NCBI RefSeq assembly: GCF_009724685.1
Contig: NZ_WMEF01000002.1
Location: forward strand, 186,001 to 250,000
DNA length: 64,000 nt
Direction: 5' to 3'
Origin: Lysinibacillus cavernae
GTDB lineage: Bacteria > Bacillota > Bacilli > Bacillales_A > Planococcaceae
Shown in pieces: positions 33,227-41,449 of the stretch (its first letter is position 1; every line of letters begins with the position of its first letter). Made by a program: the position numbers and the translations under genes. The notes beneath the pieces were generated by a model that saw only the letters and a list, made by a program, of their open reading frames with translations, was not told the DNA's origin and made no database searches.

Positions 33227-33847
33227 ATGTTGAAAGCGATTATTTTTGATGTAGATGGGACTATTTTGGATACAGAGCAAGCCATCTTACAGTCTTTACA
33301 AAGAACGTTACGAGAAGAAACGCAAAAAGATTATACGTTTGAGGAATTACGATTTGCTTTAGGCATTCCGGGGTTAGATGCATTACAGAGACTAGAAGTC
33401 AGCAACATAGAGACTGTTCATAAAAAGTGGTCTGCGGCTGTTCTTGATTTTTCACAGGAAGTTTCTGTTTTTGCCAATCTAGCAGAAATCATACAATACT
33501 TAGCAACAAAACCAGTACACCTAGGCATCGTGACTTCTAAAACAAAACAAGAGGTAGTAGATGAGTTTGATCCGTTTGGGTTAAGTGATTATTTTAAGCA
33601 GGTTGTGAGTGCCAGTGATACAGAGAAACATAAACCTCATCCAGAACCACTTTTAAAATGTCTAGAATTATTACAAGTAGCACCAGAAGAAGCCATTTAT
33701 ATTGGGGATTCTAAATATGATCTACAATGTGCAAAGCAAGCAGGAGCCAAATTTGCCCTTGCCCTATGGGGTGCCAAAACCACAAATGGATTTGGGGAGG
33801 CAGATTACGTTTTACGTGAGCCACAGGATATTTTGAACATCCTTTAA
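33227..33847 (+). CDS. HAD-superfamily phosphatase, 206 aa
   Basis: Motif I FDVDGTILDT (D9, D11), a helical cap, motif II in VTSKTK, and motif III/IV YIGDSKYDLQCAKQAGA. This is the phosphoglycolate phosphatase / beta-phosphoglucomutase branch. It hydrolyses a small phosphate ester; the substrate is not predictable. The ATG follows AGGAGGG. It ends at a bidirectional terminator. Confidence 0.9.
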   Translation: MLKAIIFDVDGTILDTEQAILQSLQRTLREETQKDYTFEELRFALGIPGLDALQRLEVSNIETVHKKWSAAVLDFSQEVSVFANLAEIIQYLATKPVHLGIVTSKTKQEVVDEFDPFGLSDYFKQVVSASDTEKHKPHPEPLLKCLELLQVAPEEAIYIGDSKYDLQCAKQAGAKFALALWGAKTTNGFGEADYVLREPQDILNIL

Positions 33848-33853
33848 GAGAAG

Positions 33854-33890
33854 TTAAAAAGGTGTAGCACCTCAGTGCTACACCTAAAAA
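33854..33890. terminator. Bidirectional terminator
   Basis: GGTGTAGCAC pairs with GTGCTACACC, flanked by A- and T-runs, between two convergent genes. Confidence 0.85.
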
Positions 33891-33892
33891 CA

Positions 33893-34366
33893 TTAATCCC
33901 AAATATTTGGGATGGCAACTTGCGCTGTGCGTAAATAATCCAGTAATTGGCCCGTATGGACTGACTCATGATACGCAATTCTTAGCAACATATCTCCCAA
34001 TTCTCGTATGTATCCAACATCTGAGCGGTCAATCTGTATCTCTGCTAAATCCTCAGCAGAAAAAGATTGAATTGTTTTGATAAATTCCTCTCTAAAAGGT
34101 GCTGCAAACAATAATTCTGCTTCCACTGTGGAGTAGGGTTGTTTTTCAAAAGGCGAATCAAATGCAGCTAAACTTCCTTTATTTTTTATTGCCAGGTGGT
34201 AATAATGTTCACTTTCTAGAACATGTCTTATCATTTCAATGCAAGACATGGCTTCATCATCAGGTCTCCAATGCAATTTCTCTTGGGGGATAGACATCCA
34301 CACCTTGATACTACGTCTTCGCACTTCGTTGAAATTTACTATAATCAAATCAATTGCGCTCATCAT
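33893..34366 (-). CDS. DinB-family protein, 157 aa
   Basis: A DinB_2 bundle with histidines in IEMIRHVLESEHYY and AYHESVHTGQLLDYL, the expected metal ligands. It starts MMSAIDLIIVNFNEVRRRS behind GGAGGATG. The family includes metal-dependent thiol transferases; no partner genes suggest the substrate. The third DinB paralogue in this window. Confidence 0.87.
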   Translation of the reverse strand: MMSAIDLIIVNFNEVRRRSIKVWMSIPQEKLHWRPDDEAMSCIEMIRHVLESEHYYHLAIKNKGSLAAFDSPFEKQPYSTVEAELLFAAPFREEFIKTIQSFSAEDLAEIQIDRSDVGYIRELGDMLLRIAYHESVHTGQLLDYLRTAQVAIPNIWD

Positions 34367-34430
34367 TCATCCTCCATTCGTTAATAGTAATAAAATTATA
34401 TAAGAATATACGTTCGTTTGGAAGCATTTT

Positions 34431-34718
34431 CTATGAACTTCGAGGATGATTTTTCAATTGCTTACTTAAAAAATAGATAAACCTCTCTTGTACTTGCTTT
34501 TTCTTTATCATCCGATTCACACGAACATTACTTTCAAGGAATTTTCTGACGTGACGGTTGGCAAAAAATAATCTGCGATACTGATCATCGTGGTAAATGT
34601 CTTTAAACCAGTCATATTGCTGTAAACGTTCAATATTACGATCGATTTTTCTTGTATGTAGAGTGGTAGTACTTACAGAAAAAGCATCAGTTAAAATTTC
34701 AAAAATAAAATACAACAA
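34431..34718 (-). CDS. Hypothetical protein, 95 aa
   Basis: A basic helical protein with one hydrophobic segment at the N-terminus (LLYFIFEILTDAF) and a long positively charged remainder rich in Arg, Lys and Phe, ending LKNHPRSS. TTG at 34718 is chosen because GGAAGG lies nine bases upstream. No family recognised. The hydrophobic start could anchor it to the membrane. Confidence 0.55.
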   Translation of the reverse strand: MLYFIFEILTDAFSVSTTTLHTRKIDRNIERLQQYDWFKDIYHDDQYRRLFFANRHVRKFLESNVRVNRMIKKKQVQERFIYFLSKQLKNHPRSS

Positions 34719-35028
34719 GTTATACACCCTTCCATTAAAAATACTTAACTATACTAATAGAAGGGGATGGGTTATTCAATAGTTAAAAAATGGGACATTA
34801 ACAAACATATAGTTTTACACATGCTTCTACAGAGAATACTCAAGCGAGGTGTTCCATAAGAATCGATAGTAGGGAGTGTATTTATAGCCGATATTTGCAT
34901 TACCTATATGTTGAAGAGTAACAAGGACCAAATCAAATTAATTAAATTCGTCCCTTATTGGAAATAGGTGCTACGGCATTCTTTATGTCTTGCAGTTGAA
35001 GACATTTTATTGCTTTAAAAAGATGGAA

Positions 35029-35125
35029 GGGGCACTTGTTGGAAGTGCCCCTTAGTAACAAATCGGGAGGTATCATGTTAAACGAAATGCGCTTAACAAT
35101 ACTATTTATATGATAGGGTAACTTG
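35029..35125. repeat. Dispersed structured repeat, copy A
   Basis: A 9-bp hairpin (GGGGCACTT/AAGTGCCCC) followed by TAACAAATCGGGAGGTA, GTTAAAC, CGCTTAACAATACTATTTAT and TAACT-GG-TTTT. Most of it recurs at 43160-43255. The stem keeps pairing in both copies through a G-C to T-A exchange (35032/35048 against 43163/43180). The rest of 34719-35333 holds no gene. Confidence 0.7.
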
Positions 35126-35333
35126 GTTTTGTAGACCATCGTCTTTAAAAAATAAATAAGCTAAATTACAGCTCGTATTTGAAAGATAGCTGCACCCAAT
35201 TCCTTACATGTAGTTCCCATTTCTTTATTTTATTTTTATACTATAATATAGGTAGTTTTATCCAAAATTAAAGTTCTATATTTTAGCTTAAAGAGAAAAG
35301 TTTAATGGACAATTATTGATAAGGGGGGGTTGT

Positions 35334-35816
35334 ATGAAAGCCTTTTATGTTATATTTTTCTGTTTAGCAGTCACATTGCACAATTTAGAAGAAGCGTTAT
35401 GGTTACCTCAATGGTCTCAAATTGATTCATCATTTCAAAAACCTGTAACACCAAATGAATTTCATTTTGCAGTATTGATTATTACTGCACTAGCCTATTT
35501 AGTTTCATTTTTAACTTTAAGTTTTCCAAAGTCAAAATTAATAAAATGGGCATTTACTGGATTTTTAGGCTCTATGATTTTTAATGCATTTTTTCCGCAT
35601 CTAATTGTCACAATAGTAATGAAAACATATTCCCCAGGACTTATTACAGCTTTATTATTGAATGTACCTATTAATACTGTAATTCTTCATTCATTACATA
35701 AGAAAAATTTTATTAAACTAAAAGAAATTATTATTTCAACAGTTATTGTAGGGATTCTTTTATTAGCAATGATTCCTTTACTATTTACTCTCGGAGGTAG
35801 CTTAATAAATTTTTAA
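35334..35816 (+). CDS. HXXEE-domain membrane protein, 160 aa
   Basis: MKAFYVIFFCLAVTLHNLEE carries the H-x-x-E-E motif at the end of the first helix, and NEFHFAVLI supplies a second conserved His. About five transmembrane segments. Members of this family are uncharacterised; the motif suggests a buried metal or proton site. The ATG at 35334 follows GGGGGG. Confidence 0.75.
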   Translation: MKAFYVIFFCLAVTLHNLEEALWLPQWSQIDSSFQKPVTPNEFHFAVLIITALAYLVSFLTLSFPKSKLIKWAFTGFLGSMIFNAFFPHLIVTIVMKTYSPGLITALLLNVPINTVILHSLHKKNFIKLKEIIISTVIVGILLLAMIPLLFTLGGSLINF

Positions 35817-35833
35817 TCAAATAAAGAGCTAGT

Positions 35834-35958
35834 TTAAATGGTGCCAAAACTTAATAGATAGCGTCCTTTTAGTTCCTGCTTATAATTAGATGGAAAATCG
35901 AGCGCTCTTAATACACGTGTGGAAAATTCTAAACCATTTAGTGTAACGTGACAATCAA
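35834..35958 (-). pseudogene. Coding-like 3' fragment
   Basis: The minus strand reads VTLNGLEFSTRVLRALDFPS and YKQELKGRYLLSFGTI before a stop. Upstream there are stops in the same frame and no start. Family not recognised. The rest of 35817-36344 holds a weak hairpin at 35983-36010 and no gene. Confidence 0.35.
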
Positions 35959-36344
35959 GTCATTTAATCTAAAAACCTCAAACAAGCATAACCCCGTTCT
36001 AAGCAAGGACGAGGTTAATAATATAGTTTTTTAATTTTTGATGTAGATACTTCTCTACACTAAAAAATATAACAATCAAGTCGTTTACAAATCTAAATTT
36101 TATGCAACAATCGCGCCCAATCGTTGCATAAGGGTGGCATCAGATTTATACATATACAATGTTAGGTAAAAAGATGGTACCAAACGACGCTTTGAGAAGG
36201 TTATACTTCAACTAACGCAGCAGTTTAGTTGAAGAAGGAATCATAGTTTTTGGTAAAATAATGGTATTATATTTAAGTATAGTGGGATGGCTAAAGTGCA
36301 TTAATAGAACTGTACGGATACAAGGTATATTGTGGAGGGGAAAA

Positions 36345-36560
36345 ATGAAATTCTTTAGAAAAATGTCTAAACTTGAGAAAAGTAATTGGAATAAAGGAGC
36401 CCCCTTGGTCTGCCGGAGAATTTTCGGGGAAGAAAATTCAGCAGACAACCCTTCAAGGCTAAGTGGTGAAGCCACCCAGTCGCTACGCTCCTTTAAGCCT
36501 TTCGGGTTCGTAGATACACTAACGTTAGGCGAAACTCTCGAAGGACATTATAAAAAATGA
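36345..36560 (+). pseudogene. Gene start truncated by a repeat element
   Basis: An ATG behind GGAGGGG opens MKFFRKMSKLEKSNWNKGAP, then the frame runs straight into palindromic repeat sequence (CRRIFGEENSADNPSRLSGE). Only about 20 N-terminal codons belong to the original gene; the remainder is translated repeat. Confidence 0.6.
36399..36534. repeat. Palindromic repeat element 1 (left end missing)
   Basis: Two nested arms (GTCTGC/GCAGAC around GAATTTTC/GAAAATTC), then GCAGACAACCC, GGCTAAGTGG-tgaag-CCACCCAGTCG, a CTACG/CGTAG hairpin and the terminal GTAGATACACTAACGTTAGGCGA. The last piece, inverted, matches the left end of element 2 (TCGCCTAACATCATATCTAC). The central part is shared with element 2. 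Confidence 0.75.
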
Positions 36561-36600
36561 AGTGAAGTTCTAAGACCTTAAATATTATGGAGGGACAGAA

Positions 36601-37185
36601 ATGAATAATTTAGAACAAATAATTTATGACAAAGTTAAGAAACGGATTGATGGTTGGTGTGATGATATTATCAAAGATATTTATGTATTGTCGTTTTATA
36701 TTGATTGTGAATTAGACGATATGAGAAAGCCTAGGCTTACTTTGGGGTACAATACAAACTCTAATTTGACGTTTAATATTTCACAAGCCACTGATGAATG
36801 TGAAGCGAAGTGGAATTATGCTTTTTGGCTACAAAATGAAGAAATCGTGATTGGAGAGAACAACGAGGGTACTAACAAAGAAGAACTACAATTAAGGGAT
36901 CAATGGGTCGGAGAATCACAATGGTTTTATACGGATACAGATGAGGAAGAGGATTTTGATCGAACTTTAGAATTAGGAGAAAGAATAGTAGAAGATTTCT
37001 ATGAAATAATTAAAAATGTTGTTAAACGATTACACAATGAAGGTGTGATTATTGGAAAATTCAATAAAGTCTTACCATTAATTATTCATGAACTAGAGTA
37101 TTATGAAAGGTTTATAGAAATTAACCAGGATATCAATCCAGAAGACTGTATAAGGGAATTTGTAATGTGGATAGATTCAATGTAG
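36601..37185 (+). CDS. Acidic orphan protein, 194 aa, possibly immunity-type
   Basis: Starts MNNLEQIIYDKVKKRIDGWC. A strongly acidic soluble protein (the middle part NNEGTNKEELQLRDQWVGES and TDTDEEEDFDRTLELGE) with no signal peptide or metal motif. Size, acidity and the position between repeat elements in a patch of orphan genes are like immunity proteins that neutralise polymorphic toxins, but no toxin gene is present and no family is recognised. The ATG follows ATGGAGGGAC. Confidence 0.65.
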   Translation: MNNLEQIIYDKVKKRIDGWCDDIIKDIYVLSFYIDCELDDMRKPRLTLGYNTNSNLTFNISQATDECEAKWNYAFWLQNEEIVIGENNEGTNKEELQLRDQWVGESQWFYTDTDEEEDFDRTLELGERIVEDFYEIIKNVVKRLHNEGVIIGKFNKVLPLIIHELEYYERFIEINQDINPEDCIREFVMWIDSM

Positions 37186-37199
37186 GAGTAATTGAAACG

Positions 37200-37302
37200 G
37201 ACGAGAGCATCGCCTAACATCATATCTACACCGCGTCTGCCCAAGGCATTTATCAGGCAGACAACCCTGCAAGGCTAAGTGGCGGCGAAGCCACCCAGTC
37301 GT
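37200..37302. repeat. Palindromic repeat element 2 (right end replaced by IS110)
   Basis: Terminal TCGCCTAACATCATATCTAC at 37210-37229, GTCTGCC (37235-37241) pairing with GGCAGAC (37256-37262), then AACCCTGCAAGGCTAAGTGG, and a GTGGC/GCCAC hairpin ending in CCCAGTCG at 37302. From there the sequence is IS110 DNA instead of the continuation seen in element 1. Confidence 0.75.
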
Positions 37303-37421
37303 GGGTGATAGAAATCCCCACCCGTAACCTTAAAACTTTTACGATACGGTTTGCCTTTATCTAAGAATGCCCGAACCTGGCTTTCTCCTTTTGAAATATC
37401 CAGACCAACGACTGGATTCAT
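37303..37421 (-). mobile_element. IS110-family transposase, N-terminal fragment
   Basis: The frame MNPVVGLDISKGESQVRAFL followed by DKGKPYRKSFKV is the typical IS110 start; the Asp in GLDIS is the first catalytic residue of the DEDD (RuvC-like) domain. It has an AGGAGGAG site. After about 32 codons it runs into other sequence and then the repeat element, so more than 90% of the protein is lost. Confidence 0.75.
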
Positions 37422-37625
37422 TCTTAATCTCCTCCTAGAATCATATTTGCAGTTACCCCTAATCCTCCATGCAGTGTCATAGCTTCGCTTGTTATACGAG
37501 AGCTAAGTCCCAACCAGCCTCAATCATGTTTCTGCAAGTAGGGGGCGAACGGTTTAGTTGACGGGATCATGCCCCACGAGCAGGTACGTTCTACCCTGGC
37601 TACTGCTATAATAAAACTATATAAA
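37422..37625 (-). ncRNA. IS110 left end, region expected to encode the bridge RNA
   Basis: About 200 non-coding bases upstream of the transposase start, with inverted segments such as CTAAGTCCCAACCAGCCTC. In IS110-group elements this region is transcribed as the bridge RNA whose loops pair with target and donor DNA (established for IS621). I infer its presence from the position only; the loops were not resolved by eye. Confidence 0.4.
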
Positions 37626-37628
37626 AAA

Positions 37629-37656
37629 TGGTCAACCAGAAATATCTGGCTGACCT
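37629..37656. terminator. Hairpin, possible terminator
   Basis: GGTCAaCCAG pairs with CTGGcTGACC around a six-base loop, followed by TTATAAT. It separates the IS110 remnant from the next pseudogene. Confidence 0.5.
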
Positions 37657-37694
37657 TATAATACGAACGATGCAGGATAGTTGAAGTGGGGTGT

Positions 37695-38000
37695 ATGATG
37701 AGATCGCATGATGAGTCAACTTACAACGATGAGTTCAAGGAAAATGCCTTAGAAATCATTTTTCTTTTTGAGGTAGGTATTGAGTTCATTGGTTTCCCTC
37801 AGTCAGAGCTGTAACGATTAAATGATTTTTATGAGATAAAATGCACTCAAAAGGAAGAAGAAGTAAAAAAGCGGATTATGAATATTCACTATGATTTTTT
37901 TGGAGGTGCTAATTTCAAGGATAGAGACGATCCCCAAAATAAACAATTATCCAACTATCTGTTAAAGGAACTTAGTGAGATAAAAAACACGTTACGCTAA
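37695..38000 (+). pseudogene. Small orphan gene broken by one stop codon
   Basis: From ATG 37695 (GTGGGGTG upstream) the frame gives MMRSHDESTYNDEFKENALE and IIFLFEVGIEFIGFPQSEL, then TAA at 37812-37814 (codon 40), and continues in the same frame as RLNDFYEIKCTQKEEEVKKR to LSEIKNTLR at 38000. Both halves look coding. An immunity-type or other orphan protein of about 101 residues with a nonsense mutation fits best. Confidence 0.65.
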
Positions 38001-38075
38001 CGGAGAACGATAGCTCGATACTGCTCCGATATAGGGATAGGGATCGGTGCCTCGTTGAGTTAACTGGCAGAATAG
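38001..38075. repeat. Interspersed repeat-like segment, third kind
   Basis: GAGAACGATAGCTCGATAC and CTCCGATATAGGGATAGGG, then GATCGGTGCCTCGTTGAGTT with complementary ends (AACGA/TCGTT). It follows a TAACGG stop-codon context like that after 38846 (TAACGGGCACTTTAGTGCAA). From memory similar blocks occur between orphan genes in Bacillaceae and Paenibacillaceae. Confidence 0.5.
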
Positions 38076-38123
38076 TTGAAACGAAAGCATTGAAGCACGG
38101 CAAAAATTTTATTAGGAGTTCTT

Positions 38124-38846
38124 ATGAAAAACAAAACAATAATTGATATAAGGTATTATGGGGTAGAAGATTATCACTTTGATATTCCTTACATTGGAGA
38201 CAGATATGCAAGAAAACTGCGTGAATTCGATTTTAAAACAGGAGATTATGACCATATTTACATCAATTTTGTTGATTCATTACAAGAAGGTCATGTAGAG
38301 ATTACACCAAATCTCAATGATAATTGGTTTATTTACGTTAACATCGGTGTTTCCGTTAATAAATTCAATAGGTTAAACCCAGATGAAAAATTCATTTTTA
38401 AAATTGAATTGACTACGGAAGTCCTACGTGCCCTTTGTGAAAGAGACGGACTTGACTTTGAAATAGTAAAAAAGGTCAAGAAAATGATGCTAAAATATAA
38501 AACCGAATTGGAAATTGTTCATAAGGAAAAGGAAACGGCAAAATATAAAGTCGTTATTAGCCATCAGATAAGACCATTGAACAAGGCTTCTATTTCATTT
38601 GTTGAATATACTGATAAAATTACAGGTGTTAGTATGAAGAAAGTACTTACTAAACTTAAAAAGTATAAAGATATTTACTTTTTGGTTTCATCAATAAGTG
38701 TTACAAAGGACGTAGTAACATTAAAACCAAGAATATCATCAACAGCAGAAGTGCATTTGCGTTCATATAGAACACCTATCCAAATCCCTATTGTGGATTT
38801 CTTTACCAACGATGAAAAGATTTCTTCAGAGGTAATGTTCCGCTAA
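38124..38846 (+). CDS. Hypothetical orphan protein, 240 aa
   Basis: A soluble, beta-rich, lysine-rich protein starting MKNKTIIDIRYYGVEDYHFD with no signal or membrane segment. The first half alternates short strands (YDHIYINFVDSLQEGHVEIT); the middle is a basic helix around KKVKKMMLKYKTELEIVHKE. No family recognised. The ATG follows TTAGGAG. It is the last member of the cassette-like patch. Confidence 0.65.
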   Translation: MKNKTIIDIRYYGVEDYHFDIPYIGDRYARKLREFDFKTGDYDHIYINFVDSLQEGHVEITPNLNDNWFIYVNIGVSVNKFNRLNPDEKFIFKIELTTEVLRALCERDGLDFEIVKKVKKMMLKYKTELEIVHKEKETAKYKVVISHQIRPLNKASISFVEYTDKITGVSMKKVLTKLKKYKDIYFLVSSISVTKDVVTLKPRISSTAEVHLRSYRTPIQIPIVDFFTNDEKISSEVMFR

Positions 38847-38930
38847 CGGGCACTTTAGTGCAACAAGGATTTATAAAGCATACAAAATAAACCTAATAAA
38901 CGTTCCCAAATGCAAGTTTTGGAATACACG

Positions 38931-38975
38931 AAAAAGCCACGAACGTTGTTAAATCAGCGTTTGGGCTTTTTTTCG
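38931..38975 (+). terminator. Intrinsic terminator
   Basis: AAAAAGCCacgaACG pairs with CGTTTGGGCTTTTT, ending in seven Ts. The remaining bases of 38847-39133 hold no gene. Confidence 0.7.
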
Positions 38976-39133
38976 AACATTGGTTATGCAGCATTTTATA
39001 CAGATGGCACAAATGGTTGATGCAACGATGTTTGTGCTTGCTAGGCTTGTTCTTTAATTTGCATAAAAACTTGTATAGTAAATCTCTTATCGCTATGAAT
39101 ATACAGTTTTTCTAACACTCCCCTGGAAAAACG

Positions 39134-39376
39134 TTATTCAACAATCTGGCCCTTTTGTTGGATTCGCATTGGCATCATATGTATCCTATCTGATTTCTGC
39201 TGTTGTTTCTGCAACGTCTGAGCTTTTTGAAGTCAAGTATTTCCGAACAATTTTTTGATGGTGCCATTATCTAAGTCACAACCATAGCTGAGAATGGTCA
39301 CTTGTCTTCGTTGTGCATCATCATTTAAATCCCATCCATAACGAGCGTTGTAATGAATATATTTACTTTTGTTCAT
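39134..39376 (-). pseudogene. Small basic gene with one in-frame TGA
   Basis: ATG 39376 (GGGAGC upstream) opens MNKSKYIHYNARYGWDLNDD to IKKLFGNT, TGA at 39235-39233, then in the same frame LQKAQTLQKQQQKSDRIHMM to QKGQIVE and TAA at 39134. The even coding look on both sides of the TGA argues for a recent nonsense mutation in an 80-aa gene. Family unknown. Confidence 0.55.
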
Positions 39377-39530
39377 GGGATGCTCCCTTAATTAGTATCT
39401 AATAAAGATAGCATAGAAAAAGAGTTCATATAATTAATTTTACTATTTTTCCTTATTTTTCTTTTTAACATGAAACTTTTGGATTCTAAGTCTCGTATAA
39501 ACAGAAAAATACGTTTTTCTGGAGGTAAAC

Positions 39531-40412
39531 ATGTTTAAATTGAGAGGCTCCTTTCTTCTAAGTATTTTGTTATTAACTGCCTGTACAGAGGAAACCGTTG
39601 ATCCTAAAGAACAAATACAAGAAGAAAAAGATAATAATATGGTCGTGACAGAGGATGGAAAACTAACCTTCGAGATTATTAATAAAATTAATGTTTCGCA
39701 AGACAAAGTAGATGCTATAAAAGATGAACTCCTGACGGCCTATGATGACATTCAGCAGACAATACATACTTCATATGTTCCATCCGAGAAGATAAAAGTA
39801 TACCTCAATGAAGGCAATCAAAATTCCTGGGGGCTTGCGTCAAAAATCGAGTTAACTGGCGTTAAAGAAGATCAATATCCGCTTGTCCATGAACTGACAC
39901 ATTCTTTACTTGGCTATGGCAACAATTTTGATGCAAGTAGTGGTTATTTTACACAAGAGGGTTTTGCGAGTTATATGGAAGATCAATATGGAAAAAATGA
40001 CTTATATCTCGAAAAGTACATGAAGCATTTTATGGATTCAGACAAATTAATTCCCATTAGCAAGTTGATCGATCCTAATCAAGACGATGCTTATTTTCGT
40101 CCAGACCTTACAAATATAGAAGAGCTGGACACCCTTAGGTGGATGAGCTATACGCATGCTGCTTCATTTATAAAATATTTAATTGATACCTATGGACTAG
40201 AAAAGTTTGAACAACTATACAACGAGAAGGACCTAGCTAATAAAATGGAGGAAGTATACGGAAAAAATAGTCGTGAATTAGAGAAGGACTGGTTAGCATT
40301 TATTCATATTCAAAAAGGATTTACCCATGAAGAAAAATTAAAATCGGGTTATTTTTATGGTAAAAATACAATAATTATTCAACTAGATCCAACATATTTT
40401 GCCAAGGAATAG
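39531..40412 (+). CDS. Lipoprotein with HExxH zinc-protease motif, 293 aa
   Basis: Lipobox LLTAC with C18 marks a lipoprotein anchored outside the membrane. H120-E-L-T-H124 is an HExxH zinc site and E143 in TQEGFASYME is the probable third ligand, as in gluzincins; the region RWMSYTHAASFIKYLIDTYG is like peptidase MA-type domains. It may trim peptides or wall proteins at the cell surface. The ATG follows TGGAGG. It ends at a bidirectional terminator. Confidence 0.85.
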   Translation: MFKLRGSFLLSILLLTACTEETVDPKEQIQEEKDNNMVVTEDGKLTFEIINKINVSQDKVDAIKDELLTAYDDIQQTIHTSYVPSEKIKVYLNEGNQNSWGLASKIELTGVKEDQYPLVHELTHSLLGYGNNFDASSGYFTQEGFASYMEDQYGKNDLYLEKYMKHFMDSDKLIPISKLIDPNQDDAYFRPDLTNIEELDTLRWMSYTHAASFIKYLIDTYGLEKFEQLYNEKDLANKMEEVYGKNSRELEKDWLAFIHIQKGFTHEEKLKSGYFYGKNTIIIQLDPTYFAKE

Positions 40413-40428
40413 TTTTTCCTAGATCATC

Positions 40429-40460
40429 AAGTAAAACCAGATACCTGGTTTTACTTTTTG
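40429..40460. terminator. Bidirectional terminator
   Basis: AGTAAAACCAG pairs with CTGGTTTTACT over a four-base loop, between two convergent genes. Confidence 0.9.
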
Positions 40461-40663
40461 TATTGATTCGGATGAAATTGCCTATGTACTAAATTCACAC
40501 CCATCAAAATGCACACGACACCGAAGATTCTTAAACAGATATTTTTAAGCAATACAGTATCGTCAACAGGAATGACGATCAACATCGGACCAATCATTAT
40601 CAATACAATTCCAATTACTCCTTTTATCATTCTTAGTATGTAGTTAAACAAGTATGAATTCAT
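40451..40663 (-). CDS. Small membrane protein, 70 aa
   Basis: Two hydrophobic helices (about residues 13-32 and 40-58) and a polar tail RQFHPNQYKK. The ATG follows GGAGAATAGAG. No family recognised; its stop overlaps the shared terminator. Confidence 0.6.
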   Translation of the reverse strand: MNSYLFNYILRMIKGVIGIVLIMIGPMLIVIPVDDTVLLKNICLRIFGVVCILMGVNLVHRQFHPNQYKK

Positions 40664-40695
40664 CTCTATTCTCCACTTCAGTTTGACGGTAGCCG

Positions 40696-40733
40696 AAAAG
40701 TAAAAGGGTCACTAGGCTGGTAAAGCGACCCTT
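40696..40733 (-). terminator. Terminator of the second YjcZ gene
   Basis: AAGGGTC pairs with GACCCTT and is followed by TTACTTTT on the minus strand. Confidence 0.7.
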
Positions 40734-40794
40734 AATCGGCTGATAGAAGTATCTTACACTACTTTGGCAGTGTAGAAGGTGCTAATGGGAAATA

Positions 40795-40950
40795 TTAATA
40801 ATCTTTCTGCATGAAAGAAGCGCCCACGATAATTAATAAAATGAATAGAACTACGATTAAAACGAATGTTGAACCGTTATAGCTACCACCAGAGTCGCCG
40901 CCATAATAGCAGTTTGTATTGTAATTACCTACGTTTCCATTGTATCCCAC
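40795..40950 (-). CDS. YjcZ-family sporulation peptide, 51 aa
   Basis: Gly/Asn/Tyr-rich start (VGYNGNVGNYNTNCYYGGDS) and the family helix FVLIVVLFILLIIVGASFM. GTG start behind AAAGGGGGG. The helix is nearly identical to that of the 30773-30889 peptide, so they are paralogues; the longer Gly-rich head is the commoner YjcZ form. Confidence 0.8.
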   Translation of the reverse strand: MGYNGNVGNYNTNCYYGGDSGGSYNGSTFVLIVVLFILLIIVGASFMQKDY

Positions 40951-41287
40951 TGAAAATCCCCCCTTTCTACAACCTATAATATGTATGGTTGTAGAAAAGG
41001 GAAATGTTATTTACCCTATGTGATGAAAAAATTTTCGGTAATATTGCATGAGAGAGAAAAATAGCCATCCATCTAACTTCATTAAAGTAAAGAAATAGAT
41101 GCAAAAAAACATTTTTTGTCACTTTTAATGGCAAAAGAGTTTTGTTTAGTGATGCTTTGTCATGGCGAAAGAAGTAAGAAAAGGAAGCGGGAGATAGATG
41201 CAACGAGAAAAGCTAAAGCAAAAATAGTAAGTGAACCGACTGAATGTATTGCATATTTGAAAGAATTGGTGAAGTCAAATCGAATTT

Positions 41288-41434
41288 ATGATGGTCTTAA
41301 TAGATAAGGGTTTACTACCTAATCTTTATGTAGAATGTGACTCGATTCAGTGGGCTGAAATGTACCATGTGATTTTTATTCTGAAAGATCATTATTGTCT
41401 TTTTTGCAGATATTTAGTAAATAAAGGGAAGTGA
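41288..41434 (+). CDS. Doubtful 48-aa frame, perhaps a gene remnant
   Basis: The frame MMVLIDKGLLPNLYVECDSI to HYCLFCRYLVNKGK looks protein-like (Cys pair in CLFC) but has no ribosome site. A different frame upstream (from 41116) looks weakly coding, so a frameshifted relic is possible. The rest of 40951-41449 holds nothing else. Confidence 0.25.
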   Translation: MMVLIDKGLLPNLYVECDSIQWAEMYHVIFILKDHYCLFCRYLVNKGK

Positions 41435-41449
41435 GGATAGTAGAATAAG

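Noticed and set aside
34942..35139. Minus-strand frame of 65 codons
   Set aside because: It lies on the structured repeat and has no start signal.
41116..41307. 63-codon plus-strand frame
   Set aside because: No ribosome site, poor composition (MLCHGERSKKRKREIDATRK), and overlaps a different, equally weak frame.
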